Source: Ichthyophis bannanicus (taxonomy: Eukaryota; Chordata; Amphibia; Gymnophiona; Ichthyophiidae). From it: a stretch of 64,000 nt of DNA. The DNA is taken from NCBI GenBank assembly GCA_033557465.1, contig CM066035.1:247460869-247524868 (forward strand), written 5' to 3'. This document shows positions 32,756-43,868 of this stretch, piece after piece; position 1 is the first letter of the stretch, and every line of letters starts with the position of its first letter. The position numbers and the translations under genes are program-made. The notes below the pieces were generated by a model. It did no database searches and was not told the origin of the DNA. It worked only from the letters and a program-made list of their open reading frames with translations.

Positions 32756-33070
32756 ACTAAGTTTATGTACTAACACATGTCTTCATATAGTTACGATTGC
32801 AATTATATCAAGTATTCATGAAAAGCACATTTCCAACATTTTCTTCTTTCTCATATACGCATGTTTATATTCCTGTATTTTGGTTCTTATCATGTATTGT
32901 CTTAATGATTTATTTATTGATATTATAACTAATATTTATTTATGTTTTTATTACGGTGTTATTTGCATTGTATAATTTTCTAATTGGCTCAATTTGTTTG
33001 GTCTTTTTAGTCACATCATATTTAATTATTAGTGTTTTGTTGACTATTGTTTAGTATAATGTATATGCTT

Positions 33071-34552
33071 TGTCGGAGCTCCCCCGTGTGGCCAGGCAGT
33101 TGCCTAGTGGTACGAGAGGGTTCCGATTGTCCTTTGTATAAATTCAGACCAAATAGCATGTAGTTGTGTCCTTTAAAAGGATTAGAGCCAAGTGCAAAGG
33201 TCGCAGGAATATTTCTTTTATTTGAGAAATAAGGATTTCCTAACCAAATTAAATTCTTTGGCAAGAATAGTTTGAAGCTTACAAAACATAAAGTTCAGGA
33301 TAATTCTCCCATATAAACACAAGCCTATTGAACAGTCCTTGGCTTGGTTTAGTTTAAACCTTGGTTCCACATGTAAAAACTCTTTTTACAACAGCAGTAT
33401 GTTTTCTGGTCCCCAGGAGGCACTATAAATCTCCACTGTTACCTTCACAGCAGGTATAGCAATATTCCCTGGTCCACCAAGAGACTTTTCAAATGCAGTA
33501 GTATTTCTTCCAGTTACAATATGAACTTTTAGCTTCTTCCTGGCTTTCTTATCCATGCAGCTTTTATCAGCCAAGCTACCATTAAAAGCCTAGCTAAAAG
33601 GTTATGGGCTTTTCATAAAATGTCCTTGTTAAGAACTTCAGGGTTTCCTCCAGCTAACAACCCCTATTCGGTTCTTATTCCTCTAGCACATTCAGTAATT
33701 AAGAACTCCTGGGTTTTCCTCCAGCTCATTAAAACCCTATTCAGTTCTTTTACTCTTCCTTGGCACAGATAGCACAGTCTATCTCCATGTCTGAAACACT
33801 GCTTGCATCAAAACTGTCCCCCAGGTCCATGTCTTCCTCGCTAGGCTCCCTCAGATATCTGCTCCCCTTAGTATCCGCCTGAGAAGCCTTTGTAGGTTGT
33901 AAAGCCTTCAAGACTTGCTCCCAGCCACGCTTTGCAGAACGTGAGCTTGTGGGGGAAGGGCAGGAAAAGGTTTCCCTGTTTAGCAGCTCTTTTAAAGCTT
34001 GTAAAGGGCTCACCTTGCTAGTAGTGCTCTTCCTTCCTGTAGGCTCCTTACAGTGAGAAGGACTAGGCCATGAACTTCTGGAGAATATCTCCTCCTCAGA
34101 GGAATCCTCCCCTGAGCTCTCCACTGACCTTCTCAGCTCTCTGCTCCTGTCCTGGGTCAGCTTTCTTCGTTCCCCTGGCTCTGCAGCAACTCTGCCTATC
34201 CCAGAGCCTCTGTGTCTGCTTTCAAACTGCTTCTGTGTCTCCTGTTTCTCTCGTGTCCGCGTGTCTCTTTCTCTTTCTCTCTCCGTGTCTGTGCAACCTG
34301 TTTGTGAGTGAAACTTCCCTGCCTAAATGTTTGAGGCTGTCCTATGGCTCTTGACTCCGCCCCAAACCACTCCCATCTCCTCCCTCGGTCTCCATGGGAA
34401 CAGGGCGTGTCCTAGGTCTGCACTCCTCTGCAGGGAATCTCTGTCTTTAGTTTGGGTGTTAACCCTTCCTGTGCCTGCAGTTTCTTTGGGAAAAGAAAAA
34501 AAGGCTGCTTTTTCTTTCTTTCTCTGCATTCTGAGCCTGCTTCTCCACCACA
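33071..34552 (-). mobile_element. Solo LTR of a Gypsy element, TSD GCTT
   Basis: TGT...ACA-bounded, 1482 bp, flanked by GCTT at 33067-33070 and 34553-34556. The empty site is readable in copies A and B of the Penelope repeat. It has a sense polyadenylation signal (TTTATT on plus) at 33217-33222. The two ends (TGTGGTGGAG and GCTCCGACA in sense) resemble, but do not match, those of Gypsy-1, so it is a related family. Confidence 0.9.
33750..34124 (-). CDS. LTR-encoded frame with acidic C-terminus (solo LTR)
   Basis: 124 codons from MESSGEDSSEEE to the stop. The same frame is open upstream to about 34325 without a Met. It has a Ser/Pro-rich middle with an SPLQALKELLNRETF helix. The tail SEEDMDLGDSFDASSVSDME, then IDC-x2-C, has the same design as the Gypsy-1 LTR frame end (MQVDL, then EMDC-x2-C). 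It is in a different phase from the LTR start, so the N-terminal part is frameshifted. Function unknown. Confidence 0.5.
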   Translation of the reverse strand: MESSGEDSSEEEIFSRSSWPSPSHCKEPTGRKSTTSKVSPLQALKELLNRETFSCPSPTSSRSAKRGWEQVLKALQPTKASQADTKGSRYLREPSEEDMDLGDSFDASSVSDMEIDCAICAKEE

Positions 34553-34822
34553 GCTTATATTATAAGTCTCATTGTTTTATTTGTGGTTTCTCAGCCCTGC
34601 GTTTGTTGTTTATGTATTTATTTATTTATTTATATTTATATATTTTTTAACTTATATATTTGTAAGGTTACATGTTTACATGTTATATTTCATAACATGC
34701 CACTCGTTTTTGATTGTTTTTAATATAATTTTAATTGTTAACTTATCATGTTTCTGTTTGTCAATTAAGAGATATCCCCCCTGAAGAAGGCGTTGCCGAA
34801 ACGCGTTGGGGTCCCTCTATAT

Positions 34823-35268
34823 ATATATTTTTTTTTTCATTTGAAATTTTTATTAGTGAATAACACACCAATAAACAGCATATTTAATACAGCAAGTTAT
34901 CACCCCAACCCACCCCCTTCCTCGCTATTACAGAACAGAGGAACCGTAGTAAACTGCTCCTAAACAATGAAAACATTAACGTAATCCAAACAGTGATCAA
35001 TTCCACCACGTTATGTAGTATTAAGCAGCAGAGGTGGTGTTCCCCTGCTTTAATCCCCCGGTCTAAAATTCAGCAGAGCACGGGCAACTCCCCCGTGCCA
35101 ATTCCCCCCTCCTTCCACTCCACCCCCCCTCTTCCCCCTCCCCTTCCCCCTCCTTGCCCCCCTCCCCCTCCCCCCATGTACAAACACTTAGATCCATTTC
35201 TGCATCTTCGGACCCTACCTATGCCCACGGTTCACCCCACCAGTCTCTACGCCCCCCCTGCCCCCCTC
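34823..35268 (-). other. L1 3' UTR with G-rich tract
   Basis: In sense, after the ORF2 stop, 35107-35176 is a run of G blocks separated by A or AA (G4-5 many times), capable of G-quadruplexes. The last bases are A-rich followed by (TA)n. Confidence 0.7.
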
Positions 35269-38200
35269 CTACTTCCCCCCTCTACTCCCTCCCTCCTCTT
35301 GCCATTCCTCCACCCATTTCCATACTTTCTGCCATTGTGCCCCACTTCTCTCCCCACCACCCCGGCGCAGCTCTGTCAACCGGTGCATCAGCCCCACTTC
35401 ACTCACTCTTCGGATAAAGCCGGCCACTTGCGGGGCACTCTGTCCCCCCCAATGCCGGGTTATTTCACAACGGGCCGCTACTAAACAATGGTGTAAGACC
35501 CCCGCCTCCCTCCTGGGTATCTCTTCTTCTAAAAGATGTAACAGGCATGTTTCGGTCTTTTGTGGCACTTTATGTCCTGTCATCGCGTGCATCACTTCTA
35601 AAACCCTCGTCCAGTAAGCTCGCATATGGACACACCGCCACCACATGTGCATCCAATCCCCCCTCTCCGCGCACCCTCGCCAGCACTGGTCATCCTGTCC
35701 CTGCTTAGCTTTCAAACGGCGAACTAGCGTCCAGTACCATCGGGACAGCACTTTATAAGCATTTTCCTTAAGGGATGCAGAGATAGAGACATGCGCTACA
35801 GTCCGGAGCACCTTGGTCCACACCTCTTCACTCCACTCCATCCCCAAGTCTGCCTCCCATTTCAGCATATATGGCAGTTTACCCTCCCCGGACTCCATTA
35901 AACCCCTATATATGCGGGATAGCACCCCCTTTTGTCCCAGGTGCCTTGTGCATAAAGCCTCAAACCAACTGCGACGCCCCCACAGGTCCCTCCACATCCT
36001 AGGCTGCCGAAGGCAATGACAGAGTTGCAAATAGGCATAGTGATCATTCTCTGTCAACCCATAGAGATCCTTTATACCCTCGAACCCATAGATCCCCTGG
36101 TCATGTAAGAGCTGGGATACTTGCATCAACCCCCCCCCCTAGCCCACCTTCGAAGGATCCGCACGTCCGGCCCCTGCCCCTTATCAAAACAGGCCTCTAA
36201 TCCCATATCCTGTGTATACCCTTTTCCCCCCACCAGCAGTTGTTTGTACCATTTCCACACTTTCATACTATGCGCTATCATGGGGTTTAGAATATGAGTG
36301 GCTTCACCCGCTCCTCCCCGCCAAATCACCCTCTCCTGTCCGCCCCCCCCATCTGTTCCTGCTCCATCTGAACCCATTGTTTCACCTCATTTCGTTGCCA
36401 CTCATATACGGTTTTCAATTGCGCTGCCTCATAGTATTTCCCCAGGTTGGGAACCCCCAGCCCCCCCTCCTCTTTCGCTCTCTGCAGTATGCTCATCGCC
36501 ACTCTCGGTCTTCGCTGCTTCCATATGAATCTGTTTACCATCCCTTGCGCCCGTTTCAATTGGTTCCGCGGCACCTCTAAGGGGAGTGTCTGAAACAAAA
36601 ACAGCAGGCGTGGTACAAGCATCATTTTAACTGTCGCTATCCGCCCAAACCAAGATATACACCCCTTTCCCCAACCCCCTAGCCAACTCTCAATCTGCCC
36701 GAGTACCTTCCCATAATTCAGTTTATATAGTGATGCCGTTTTATTACTTAGTCGTACTCCTAAGTACCTTATGCTTTCCCTTGCCCACTTAAAAGGGTAT
36801 TGCTTGGCCAACCGTGCTTGCCCAGCGCTCGAGACCGCCAAATTTAAAATCTCCGATTTAGCCCAGTTGATTGTAAAACCGGACAGCTTACCGTATTCCT
36901 CCAATTCCCACATCACTATTGGAATGCTCACTCTGGGACTACCCAAGCTTAAAATGATATCGTCGGCAAACAAGGAGATCTTGTAACCCCTCGTCCCCAC
37001 CTGTAGTCCCCGGATATCCTCCCTTTCTCGCACCCTCTGTGCAAACGGCTCTAATACAATGGCAAAAAGCAACGGTACCCCTCCCCTGCTCGAAAAACCC
37101 CGAGTACGCCCCGTTCACCCGAACACATGCTTGCGGACGCTCATAGAGTGCCTTTATCCAGGCCAAGAAGTCGTTCCCCAGCCCAACCTTCTCTAGCACC
37201 CGGAACAAAAAGGGCCAGGCTACCTGGTCGAAGGCTTTTTCGGCATCCAACGACAAGAGCAGGGCCTCTTCCCCGCTCTGCTCGACTGACCAAACTATAT
37301 TCAATATTTTCCTAATATTGTCCGCCACCTGTCTGCCTGGTATAAAGCCCGCCTGATCCTGGTGTATCAGTTTTCCAATTACCTTATTTAATCGGGCTGT
37401 TAATATCTTTGCGAGTAGCTTAGCATCGAGGTTAAGCAAAGAAATGGGCCGATAGGATGCACATTCCTGCGGGTCTTTCCCCTCTTTATGAATAACCGTA
37501 ATCCCCACCCAGCCCATCGTGCCCGCTAGTCTCCCTCCCGCCCGTGGCAAGTTAAATAACTTCACCAGTGGCTCGATCAAGAGATGCCCAAACTGTCTAT
37601 AGAATGGTCCTGTTAACCCGTCTAAGCCTGGTGCTTTCCCGATTTTTAATTGTCGGATTGCCCTCTGCACCTCCTCCCCGCTTATCGGTCTATTGATTTC
37701 CCCTTGCTCCTCCCTCCCCAGTTTAGGCAATCGCACTGACGCAAGGTATTTGCTCACTCTATCCTCTGTTGCCAAGTCCCGGGCTTTATAGAGCTCTTGG
37801 TAAAATTCTCTAAAGACATCCCTAATTTCTCCGTCCTTAGTGACCAAGGTCCCGCCTTTCGATCGGACTCGGATGATATGAGAGCGCAGCTTTCTCTGTC
37901 GGAGCCTCTGCGCCAAAAACTTCCCCGCTTTATCCCCCCCTCAAAAACCTCTTGCCGTAGGAATTGCATCTGATACTGTAGCCGTTTTGCCTGCAGCGCA
38001 TTTAACTGTGCCCGCACCGCCAGTATCTGTCCTCGATAAGATCCCGACCGCCCCTGTGCGTCCAACTCTTCCAGTTCTAATAAATGGAGCCTCAGTGCCC
38101 CTTCCCTGCTCTCTCTCTCCCTCTTTAACCGTGCCCCCCACTTGATAAGCACCCCGCGAATCACTGCCTTGTAGCCATCCCACACCCCACCCCAAGCCAC

Positions 38201-39041
38201 CTCCCCGTTATCATTGGTTATAAAATATTCCCTTGTTTCCCTCCCCACCTCCTCCCGAACCCTCTCGTCATCCAGCAATGACTCATTCAACCGCCAGTAT
38301 TGTAGCCCTTTCCCTTCTTCTGCCATGCGCAAAGAGACCGTCACCGGGGCATGATCAGACCATGTAATGGCCTCCACTGCTGCGTCAATAATCCGACCCC
38401 CTACTTCTTTGGAAACCCAGATAGCATCTATCCGGGAGTAGGACCCATGCGTGGGCGAAAAGTAGGAAAATTGCCTCCTCCCGGGGTATTGTAGCCGCCA
38501 AGCATCAACCAATCCATGCTGCACCACAAAAGCTCGATACCTTTTCCTGTCCGCCCGCTTACCCTCCCGTCCCCCAGTTGCGTCCTTTGCTGGGTTCCAG
38601 GTAAGATTAAAATCTCCCCCACATATAAGGGTACCCTTCCCCATGTTCCCCACTTCCTCGGTCAATTGCTTCCAAAAATTACCTTGTGATCCCGTGGGGG
38701 CATATAGGTTCACTATACAGTACCATTCGTTCCCCATTCGCACCCTCACCAGTACATATCTCCCTCCCTTATCTCTGACAACGGAGTGTACTAGGGTCTT
38801 TAGTCTGGAGGCTATCAGGATAGCCACTCCCCCTTTCTTCTTTTCAACTGTGTTAGAGGCGTGGATACATACCCCAAATCCCCTAGGCTTGACCAGGTAC
38901 TCCGTTGTTTTGGTAAGGTGCGTTTCCTGAATCAGCCCTATCCCCGCCTTTTGGCGAGCCAGCTCATCATACAATTTCTGCCGTTTTAAAGGGCGAGTTC
39001 AGGCCCTTAACATTTAAGGATACAATTTTTAACTCCCCCAT
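35269..39041 (-). pseudogene. L1 ORF2: endonuclease, reverse transcriptase, Cys-rich end
   Basis: It starts at ATGGGGGAGTTAAAAATTG (39041), frameshifts after about 20 codons at an A4 run, then shows the apurinic endonuclease: IGLIQETHL, LICGGDFNLTWNP, YSRIDAIWVSKEV and TWSDHAPVTVSL. RT in later frames has GKAPGLDGLTGPFYRQFG, YRPISLLNLDAKLLAKIL, HQDQAGFIPGRQ, LLSLDAEKAFDQVAWPF, ISLFADDIILSL and IRYLGVRLS. The C-terminal frame (35269-36129) has a CWRGCAERGDWMHMWWRC Cys/His motif as in L1-group ORF2. Frame changes near 39010, 37930, 37080, 36350 and 36130 make it dead. Confidence 0.85.
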
Positions 39042-39478
39042 CTTGGGGTACCTCACTCCCCACTGTCAGCCCATAGGTGATCCAACCCCCCTCTCCCCCC
39101 TCCCCCCCTCCCGCTCCCCCCCCCCAGTCTCCTTGATCTCACCCCCCCCCCCCCGCTCTCTCCGAGGAGAGATTCGTCTTCCATAAAGGTGACTTCCTTC
39201 GGGCCTACCTGTCGTCCCCCCTCCCTTCCGCATCCCCCTGCTTGCTCTACCCCCCCCCCCGACTCAGCCGCTACGTACTCCCCCCTCCTCCCCCAATCTC
39301 GCCCACCGCCCCCCCTAAATACCATCCCCCTGCCTCTTCGCCCTCCCTGCCCCCCCTCCCCGCCCCTCTTGCTACTACCCCCTTAGCCCCCCCCTCATGA
39401 TGCACCCCTCCTACGATAACCCAAAGTTATTTATATACACGACAGTACTACAAAACACAGAACTTTAAGATTTCTACT
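39042..39478 (-). other. L1 ORF1-ORF2 spacer, G-rich in sense
   Basis: 437 bases, mostly G with A/T spacers in sense, including G runs of 8-14 at 39088-39150 and 39240-39400. No frame is supported. The high purine bias parallels that of the 3' UTR. Confidence 0.7.
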
Positions 39479-40561
39479 TCAGCCCACTCCGCTCTCGGCT
39501 GCTGATGTCCTGGGGCTCTCTCCAAGCTTGCGCGCCAGTCTCCGACCCTCCGCTGGAACTCGATGCCACCGCTGGGCTCTCAAGGCTGGATTAGAGGACG
39601 TCGACGTGCTAGCCCCCTGTCTGGCTGTGGTCGCATTTCCTTCAGGGATATTCGGCAGTTCCAAGTCGTGCAGTGCTCTCCAGGCTTCCTCTGTAGTTTG
39701 CACTCGTTTTGACCTACCCCTGGCCGTGATCAACATACCAAAGGGGAACAGCCATTTATATCTTATGTCCTCTTTTCGCAAGTACTTCGTAACTTCTTTG
39801 AAGTCCCGTCTACGCTGTAATGTTCCCCCGGAGAGGTCCTGAAAAAACTCCAAGGAGTGTTCTTCCCACTGGAACTGTCTCACCTTCCTGGCTGCCATCA
39901 ATAGCCTTTCTTTAATCCTAAAGGAGCCCAGGCATATCACAATGTCTCTTGGTTTATTGTCTCTTTTGGGTCCCAGGCTCCTGTGCGCTCTCTCTATTTG
40001 TGACAGTGTAATCTCAGTGCCCCCCTCTGGGTCTGCTATCTCGAGCAGGGAGCTGAAAATTTTAACAATCACGTCCTCACAGTTGCGGTATCGTGCTTCT
40101 TCTGGGAGGCCCCGGACACGTATATTACATCGGCGGGATCTATCCTCCATGTCCTCTGCCTTCAACTGCTGCTCCTGCTGAATCCGCTTGATATCTGCCC
40201 AGTCTTTTTGTAGCTCTTCTAGTTCTTCTCCCTGCTGCTGCAATTGAGTCTCCATTTCTTCCATGCGGTTTCCGATCTCCCCTATATCTTGTCTCAATAA
40301 ATGGATGGACTCTCTAAGCTCCCGCGACACCCCGCCTATATCCGCTTTGATCTCATCCTTCAGCTCTGTGAGCCAGTCTTTCAATTTCACGATCCCTCCT
40401 GGGCTACAGCTCCGTTCCAACTCTTCCACCAGCTCTTGGGCCTCTGCCAGCTGCTTGCTATTCTCTTTGGCCCCCTCCTTGCTGCTCTTGGCTGCTCCAT
40501 AGGGAGATCGATATTCCGCCAGCTTCTTACGCGCTGACACCCCCGCTTTATTTTTATCCAT
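39479..40561 (-). CDS. L1 ORF1, 360 residues, intact
   Basis: Starts MDKNKAGVSARKKLAEYR. It has a long coiled coil (about residues 65-140, ESIHLLRQDIGEIGNRMEEM onwards), an RRM-type segment with RRCNIRVRGLPEEARYRNCE, an IERAHRSLGPKRDN loop, and a C-terminal domain with RRRDFKEVTKYLRKEDIRYK and FGMLITARGRSKRVQT. This is the Transposase_22 architecture. ORF1p trimerises through the coiled coil and coats L1 RNA. Uninterrupted, in contrast to its ORF2. The last 45 residues are low-complexity. Confidence 0.9.
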   Translation of the reverse strand: MDKNKAGVSARKKLAEYRSPYGAAKSSKEGAKENSKQLAEAQELVEELERSCSPGGIVKLKDWLTELKDEIKADIGGVSRELRESIHLLRQDIGEIGNRMEEMETQLQQQGEELEELQKDWADIKRIQQEQQLKAEDMEDRSRRCNIRVRGLPEEARYRNCEDVIVKIFSSLLEIADPEGGTEITLSQIERAHRSLGPKRDNKPRDIVICLGSFRIKERLLMAARKVRQFQWEEHSLEFFQDLSGGTLQRRRDFKEVTKYLRKEDIRYKWLFPFGMLITARGRSKRVQTTEEAWRALHDLELPNIPEGNATTARQGASTSTSSNPALRAQRWHRVPAEGRRLARKLGESPRTSAAESGVG

Positions 40562-41437
40562 CGTGGCTCAAACTTGGAATTCTTTATGGCCCCACTGTAT
40601 GGAAAGCTATGGCTGTAGATGCTGCGGGGCTTTGCCCCCACTATCTCCTCTGGGGCGTCGGGGCCTTGCCTCTCCCTGTCTCCTCTACAGCTTCAGGTCC
40701 TTGACAGCCTGTCTCCTCCACCCCTCCTGAGTGCTTGCCCGTCTATGGCCTCTGCTCTGCGGTGCTCCTTAAGGGCTAATTCTCTCACCTCGCTCAGCAG
40801 GTTCTCTGCCGTCACCGCCACAGGCTTCTTCTTCAAGGCCTCTCAGCCCCCACTCTACTGCTTTTGTTGTTTTCCCCCGCAGCACTCCTTTTCCTCAGCT
40901 CTGCACTCTGCTCAGCTCCGCGTGGCCCTTTCCCTCGGCCACCGCTGTCAATGCAGGCTGGACTGCGCTGCATGGGCTTCTGCCGCCCTCCGAGCTCCTC
41001 CGCTCTGCACTACTATCCCACAGGGGAGTGCTGTACGTGCCAGCCCCGCTGCCATCAGAAGATGTGGGGTCCCTCGCAGGCCCGCTGCTCAGTAGCGCTG
41101 TCTGATTGCCGGCGTCTCAGCTGACTGGACCGTGGATCCCACATGCCTCTCTGCTGCGGCCTCCCTGCACGCCTTCGGCTCTTGCCGCCGGTCCCGGCCG
41201 ACCACGCGGTCAGCGCACAAGGCCGCTCTTGATGCTCCCCCTTCAGGGAAATGCCGATGCGGGGCCAATCTGCGTCTTGTCGCCTCTACCCGATCCTCGG
41301 GTCTAGCGGCGTCGGTTCTCCCACTTCGCCCCTCTCAATTAGCGCATTTAGGGGTATTTAGCCCCCTTTACACAGGCGTGGATGGCGGAGCTCTCCGTCT
41401 AGCCCACCATCCGTCCCGATGACATCACCGGAAGTCC
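40562..41437 (-). promoter_or_regulatory. L1 5' UTR / internal promoter region
   Basis: GC-rich, 876 bases between the 5' TSD and ORF1. L1 5' UTRs act as internal pol II promoters; nothing sequence-specific was recognised here. Confidence 0.5.
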
Positions 41438-41494
41438 GGGGTCCCTCTATATTAAAGATTCATCAATTCATCCAACGTCTCCTACCTCTTGTGT

Positions 41495-42600
41495 CTATCT
41501 TACTGGGGAGGCGCAAGCAGTTTATCAGGCTTTGGATAATGCATAGGCTCTGGACTATGTAGCTGTCAAGATGGCTATCCAAGACAGATTAGGTTTGTCA
41601 GCTGAACAGTATCAGAAGCATTTTAGAGCAAAAACATTCCCAAAGGGATAACGTCCCAGGACCGTAGCCCAACAGTTAGCTAACCTGGCCATTCAGTAGC
41701 TGGAACCAGATAAAAAACTCTGGCCCTGCCATAGCACAAAGGGTGGTGCTGGAACAGTTTATGAGCATCCTACCTGGCCAGGTGAAGATCTGGGTCAGTC
41801 ACCGGGGATCCGCGTCAGTTGAAGCCACATTGCTGGCTGAGAGATACCTGAATGCAGATGAGGGATTTGGGGGGGGGGGGCAAAGAGGAGAGAGAGGTTA
41901 AAATCCCAACCCAAGAAAGACCAAAAGAGAAGTCCAGACCTGCAGAAAACAACAAAGGACCTGGGAGTCCCAGAGGGGGAGTCACAAGAAAATGGGAACT
42001 GCTAGGAAAAGGACCCACTCTAGAAACCAGAGGTTCATATAGATATTTTTCATGTGGGGAAGAGGGCCACTTTAAAGGAGACTGCTCCAAGATGGACTGT
42101 TCCTTCTCAGAGATGGGGTGGAGTTCCATTCCCAAGGAGTCCCCTACTTGCAACTCTGAAAAAGGGGATTCATATTGCAGGAATAGATGTGGAAACGCTA
42201 ATAGATATTGGTAGTAACCAGTCTCTCATGGCTGGATGGTTGGCCAAGCGTTTACATATTAGGAGAGGAGAGGGTTTCTTTAGAGGGGCAGTACACGTAA
42301 GATGCATCCATGGGGATGTGCAAAAGGAAAGAACCTATGAGATTCAAATCAACTGGGATGGGAAGTCTAAATGGCTTAAAGAAGCTATTGTAGAACATCT
42401 GTCCTATCCCATTATCTTAGAGCAAGATTGGGATGGGTTAGAGGACGTAGTGGGCCCAAGAACAGCCTTGGTCATCACTAGGACCAAATCCTATGATAAG
42501 GAGGAAGGACAGGAGATATCCCTGGGTGAATTGTTCCCATTTGCAGCCCCTGATGTGATGGGGGATCCTGGGAAGACCCGAAAACCCAAGGCCATAAAGT
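41495..42600 (+). pseudogene. Gypsy-2 gag (SCAN-like), nucleocapsid and protease
   Basis: Continues the gag from 24614. YLTGEAQAVYQALDNA, then AIQDRLGLSAEQYQKHFRAK and, through stops, VVLEQFMSILPGQVKIW (frame changes between) form the SCAN-like block that aligns with Gypsy-1 gag. The nucleocapsid has FSCGEEGHFKGDC near 42045-42085; the first CCHC Cys is Tyr. The protease has VETLIDIGSNQSLMAGW, so the DSG active site is DIG, and later EHLSYPIILEQDWDGL. Inactive. Confidence 0.8.
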
Positions 42601-42639
42601 GAGGGAAAAAATTGAAGAATCTAGTACCACCTGGGGGGA

Positions 42640-43868
42640 GGGGGGGTGGAGAACCTAGGGGAGGAGGTGCTGACCTGTTTCCATAATCACAGAGGAACAG
42701 ATCCTTATCCTTATTTTGAAAAAGTGAACAATCTCCTATATCAGATGAATTACCAGGAGGGGCAAGGGGAATGGAGACAGCTCATGATCCCAATTGTCTT
42801 TAGGCAGATGCTATTAATGTTAGCTCATAGCCATCCGCTAGCGGAGCACATAGGGGAACAAGAAGTAGTGTGCTGGATCAACCAGAGGTTTTTCTGGCCA
42901 ATGTTGTACCAAGATGTGAGGGAATTTTGCCAATCCTGTCTTGTCTGTCAGAAAACTTCTAAAACCCTCCCACCAAAGAACCATCCCAATACCGGTAGTG
43001 GAAAAATCCATGGCTTAGGTGGCAGTGGATGTGGTAGGACCCTTAGAAAGGAGCAGTGCAGGATATCAATATGTTTTGGTATTCATGAATTATGCAACTC
43101 GTTATCTGCCGAGATCATAGGGTGGGAATTGTTAAAAGTTTTTTGTCAGGTTGGATTTCCCCAGGAGTTGCTTACAGAGGAACAAACTTTCTCTCTAAAC
43201 ACCTAGAGGGCATCAGGAAAATGTTTGGGATTCGACACACTAAAACTGCAGCCTACCACCCACAGACGGAAGAAGTGGTAGAGAGATTTAACCACATTTT
43301 AATCCAGATGCTCAAATGTTGTGTAGGAGAGAATGCGAGAAATTGGGAGGATGTGATCCTATTCATATTATTTGCATATCGTGAGGTTCCCCAGGCGTCT
43401 TTGGGGTTTTTGCCCTTTTGAGTTAATGCTGGGGCATCAACCCTGCAACCTGATGGAAGTAGTTAGGGAGAACTGAACTGGAAGGATGGAAAGAGTTACT
43501 TCGGTTACAGAATATGTAAAACAAGTTCTTCCCTGGCCATAGAAAACTTAAGAAAGAGCCAAAGTAAAGAGAAACTTTATTATGATCGGAACACTAGAGA
43601 AAGGAATTTTCAACCTGGAGAAAAAGTGCTGGTGTTACCTACCTCCAGTAACAAGTTGATGGCCCAATAGAGAGGTCCCTTTTTTATTTAAAGGAGGTTG
43701 GGACCAGTTGACTATGAAGTGACCCAGGGAAGGAGAAGGTCACAGACATTTCATGTGAACATGCTAAAGCCCTGAATGCCTTGGGAGGGAATAGGCGCAT
43801 AAGTAGTGGAGGATTAGGAGGATCTCTGGCCTGAGGTTGCCCAGATTCAGGGAGTGTCCTCTATACGG
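42640..43868 (+). pseudogene. Gypsy-2 integrase, upstream of RT
   Basis: The HHCC zinc domain reads LMLAHSHPLAEHIG and EFCQSCLVCQKTSK (42810-42960). The catalytic core follows with VAVDVVGPL (first Asp, about 43020), a damaged second Asp region around RGTNFLSKHLEGI (bases missing before it), and YHPQTEEVVERFNHILIQML with the Glu. The C-terminal part has RRSQTFHVNMLKP near 43735-43775. A linker to RT runs on to the solo LTR insertion at 43869. Several frame changes are present. Its place before RT is the Gmr1 order. Confidence 0.85.

Larger units (their letters stand above)
32756..34822 (+). repeat. Penelope terminal repeat, copy C (inverted)
   Basis: Reverse complement of copies A/B. It starts back to back with copy B near 32756, giving arms of about 310 bases on each side before the LTR insertion at 33071. 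It resumes at 34557-34822 and, after the L1, at 41453-41494, where it ends at the right Penelope edge. The hammerhead-like core is at 34781-34813. Confidence 0.85.
34823..41437 (-). mobile_element. Nearly full-length L1/Tx1-type LINE with 15-bp TSD
   Basis: GGGGTCCCTCTATAT flanks it at 34808-34822 and 41438-41452; the uninterrupted target is seen in Penelope repeat copies A and B. In sense the order is a GC-rich 5' UTR (40562-41437), ORF1 (39479-40561), a G-rich spacer (39042-39478), ORF2 (35269-39041, several frameshifts), and a 3' UTR with a G-rich tract and an A-rich tail next to the left TSD. At 6.6 kb it is about full size. Confidence 0.9.
24615..41494 (-). mobile_element. Penelope-like element complex with 14-bp TSD
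   Basis: Flanked by CTATCTTACTGGGG at 24601-24614 and 41495-41508, both inside Gypsy-2 gag. It contains one long Penelope unit on the minus strand (24615 to about 31910), a second direct partial copy of the terminal repeat (about 31911-32755), and a third, inverted copy (32756-33066, 34557-34822 and 41453-41494, interrupted by later insertions). Direct plus inverted terminal repeats are a known Penelope arrangement. Internal younger insertions are an L2, a solo LTR and an L1. Confidence 0.85.

Noticed and set aside
34993..35484. Pro-rich plus-strand frame
   Set aside because: Antisense of the G-rich L1 3' UTR and ORF2 end.
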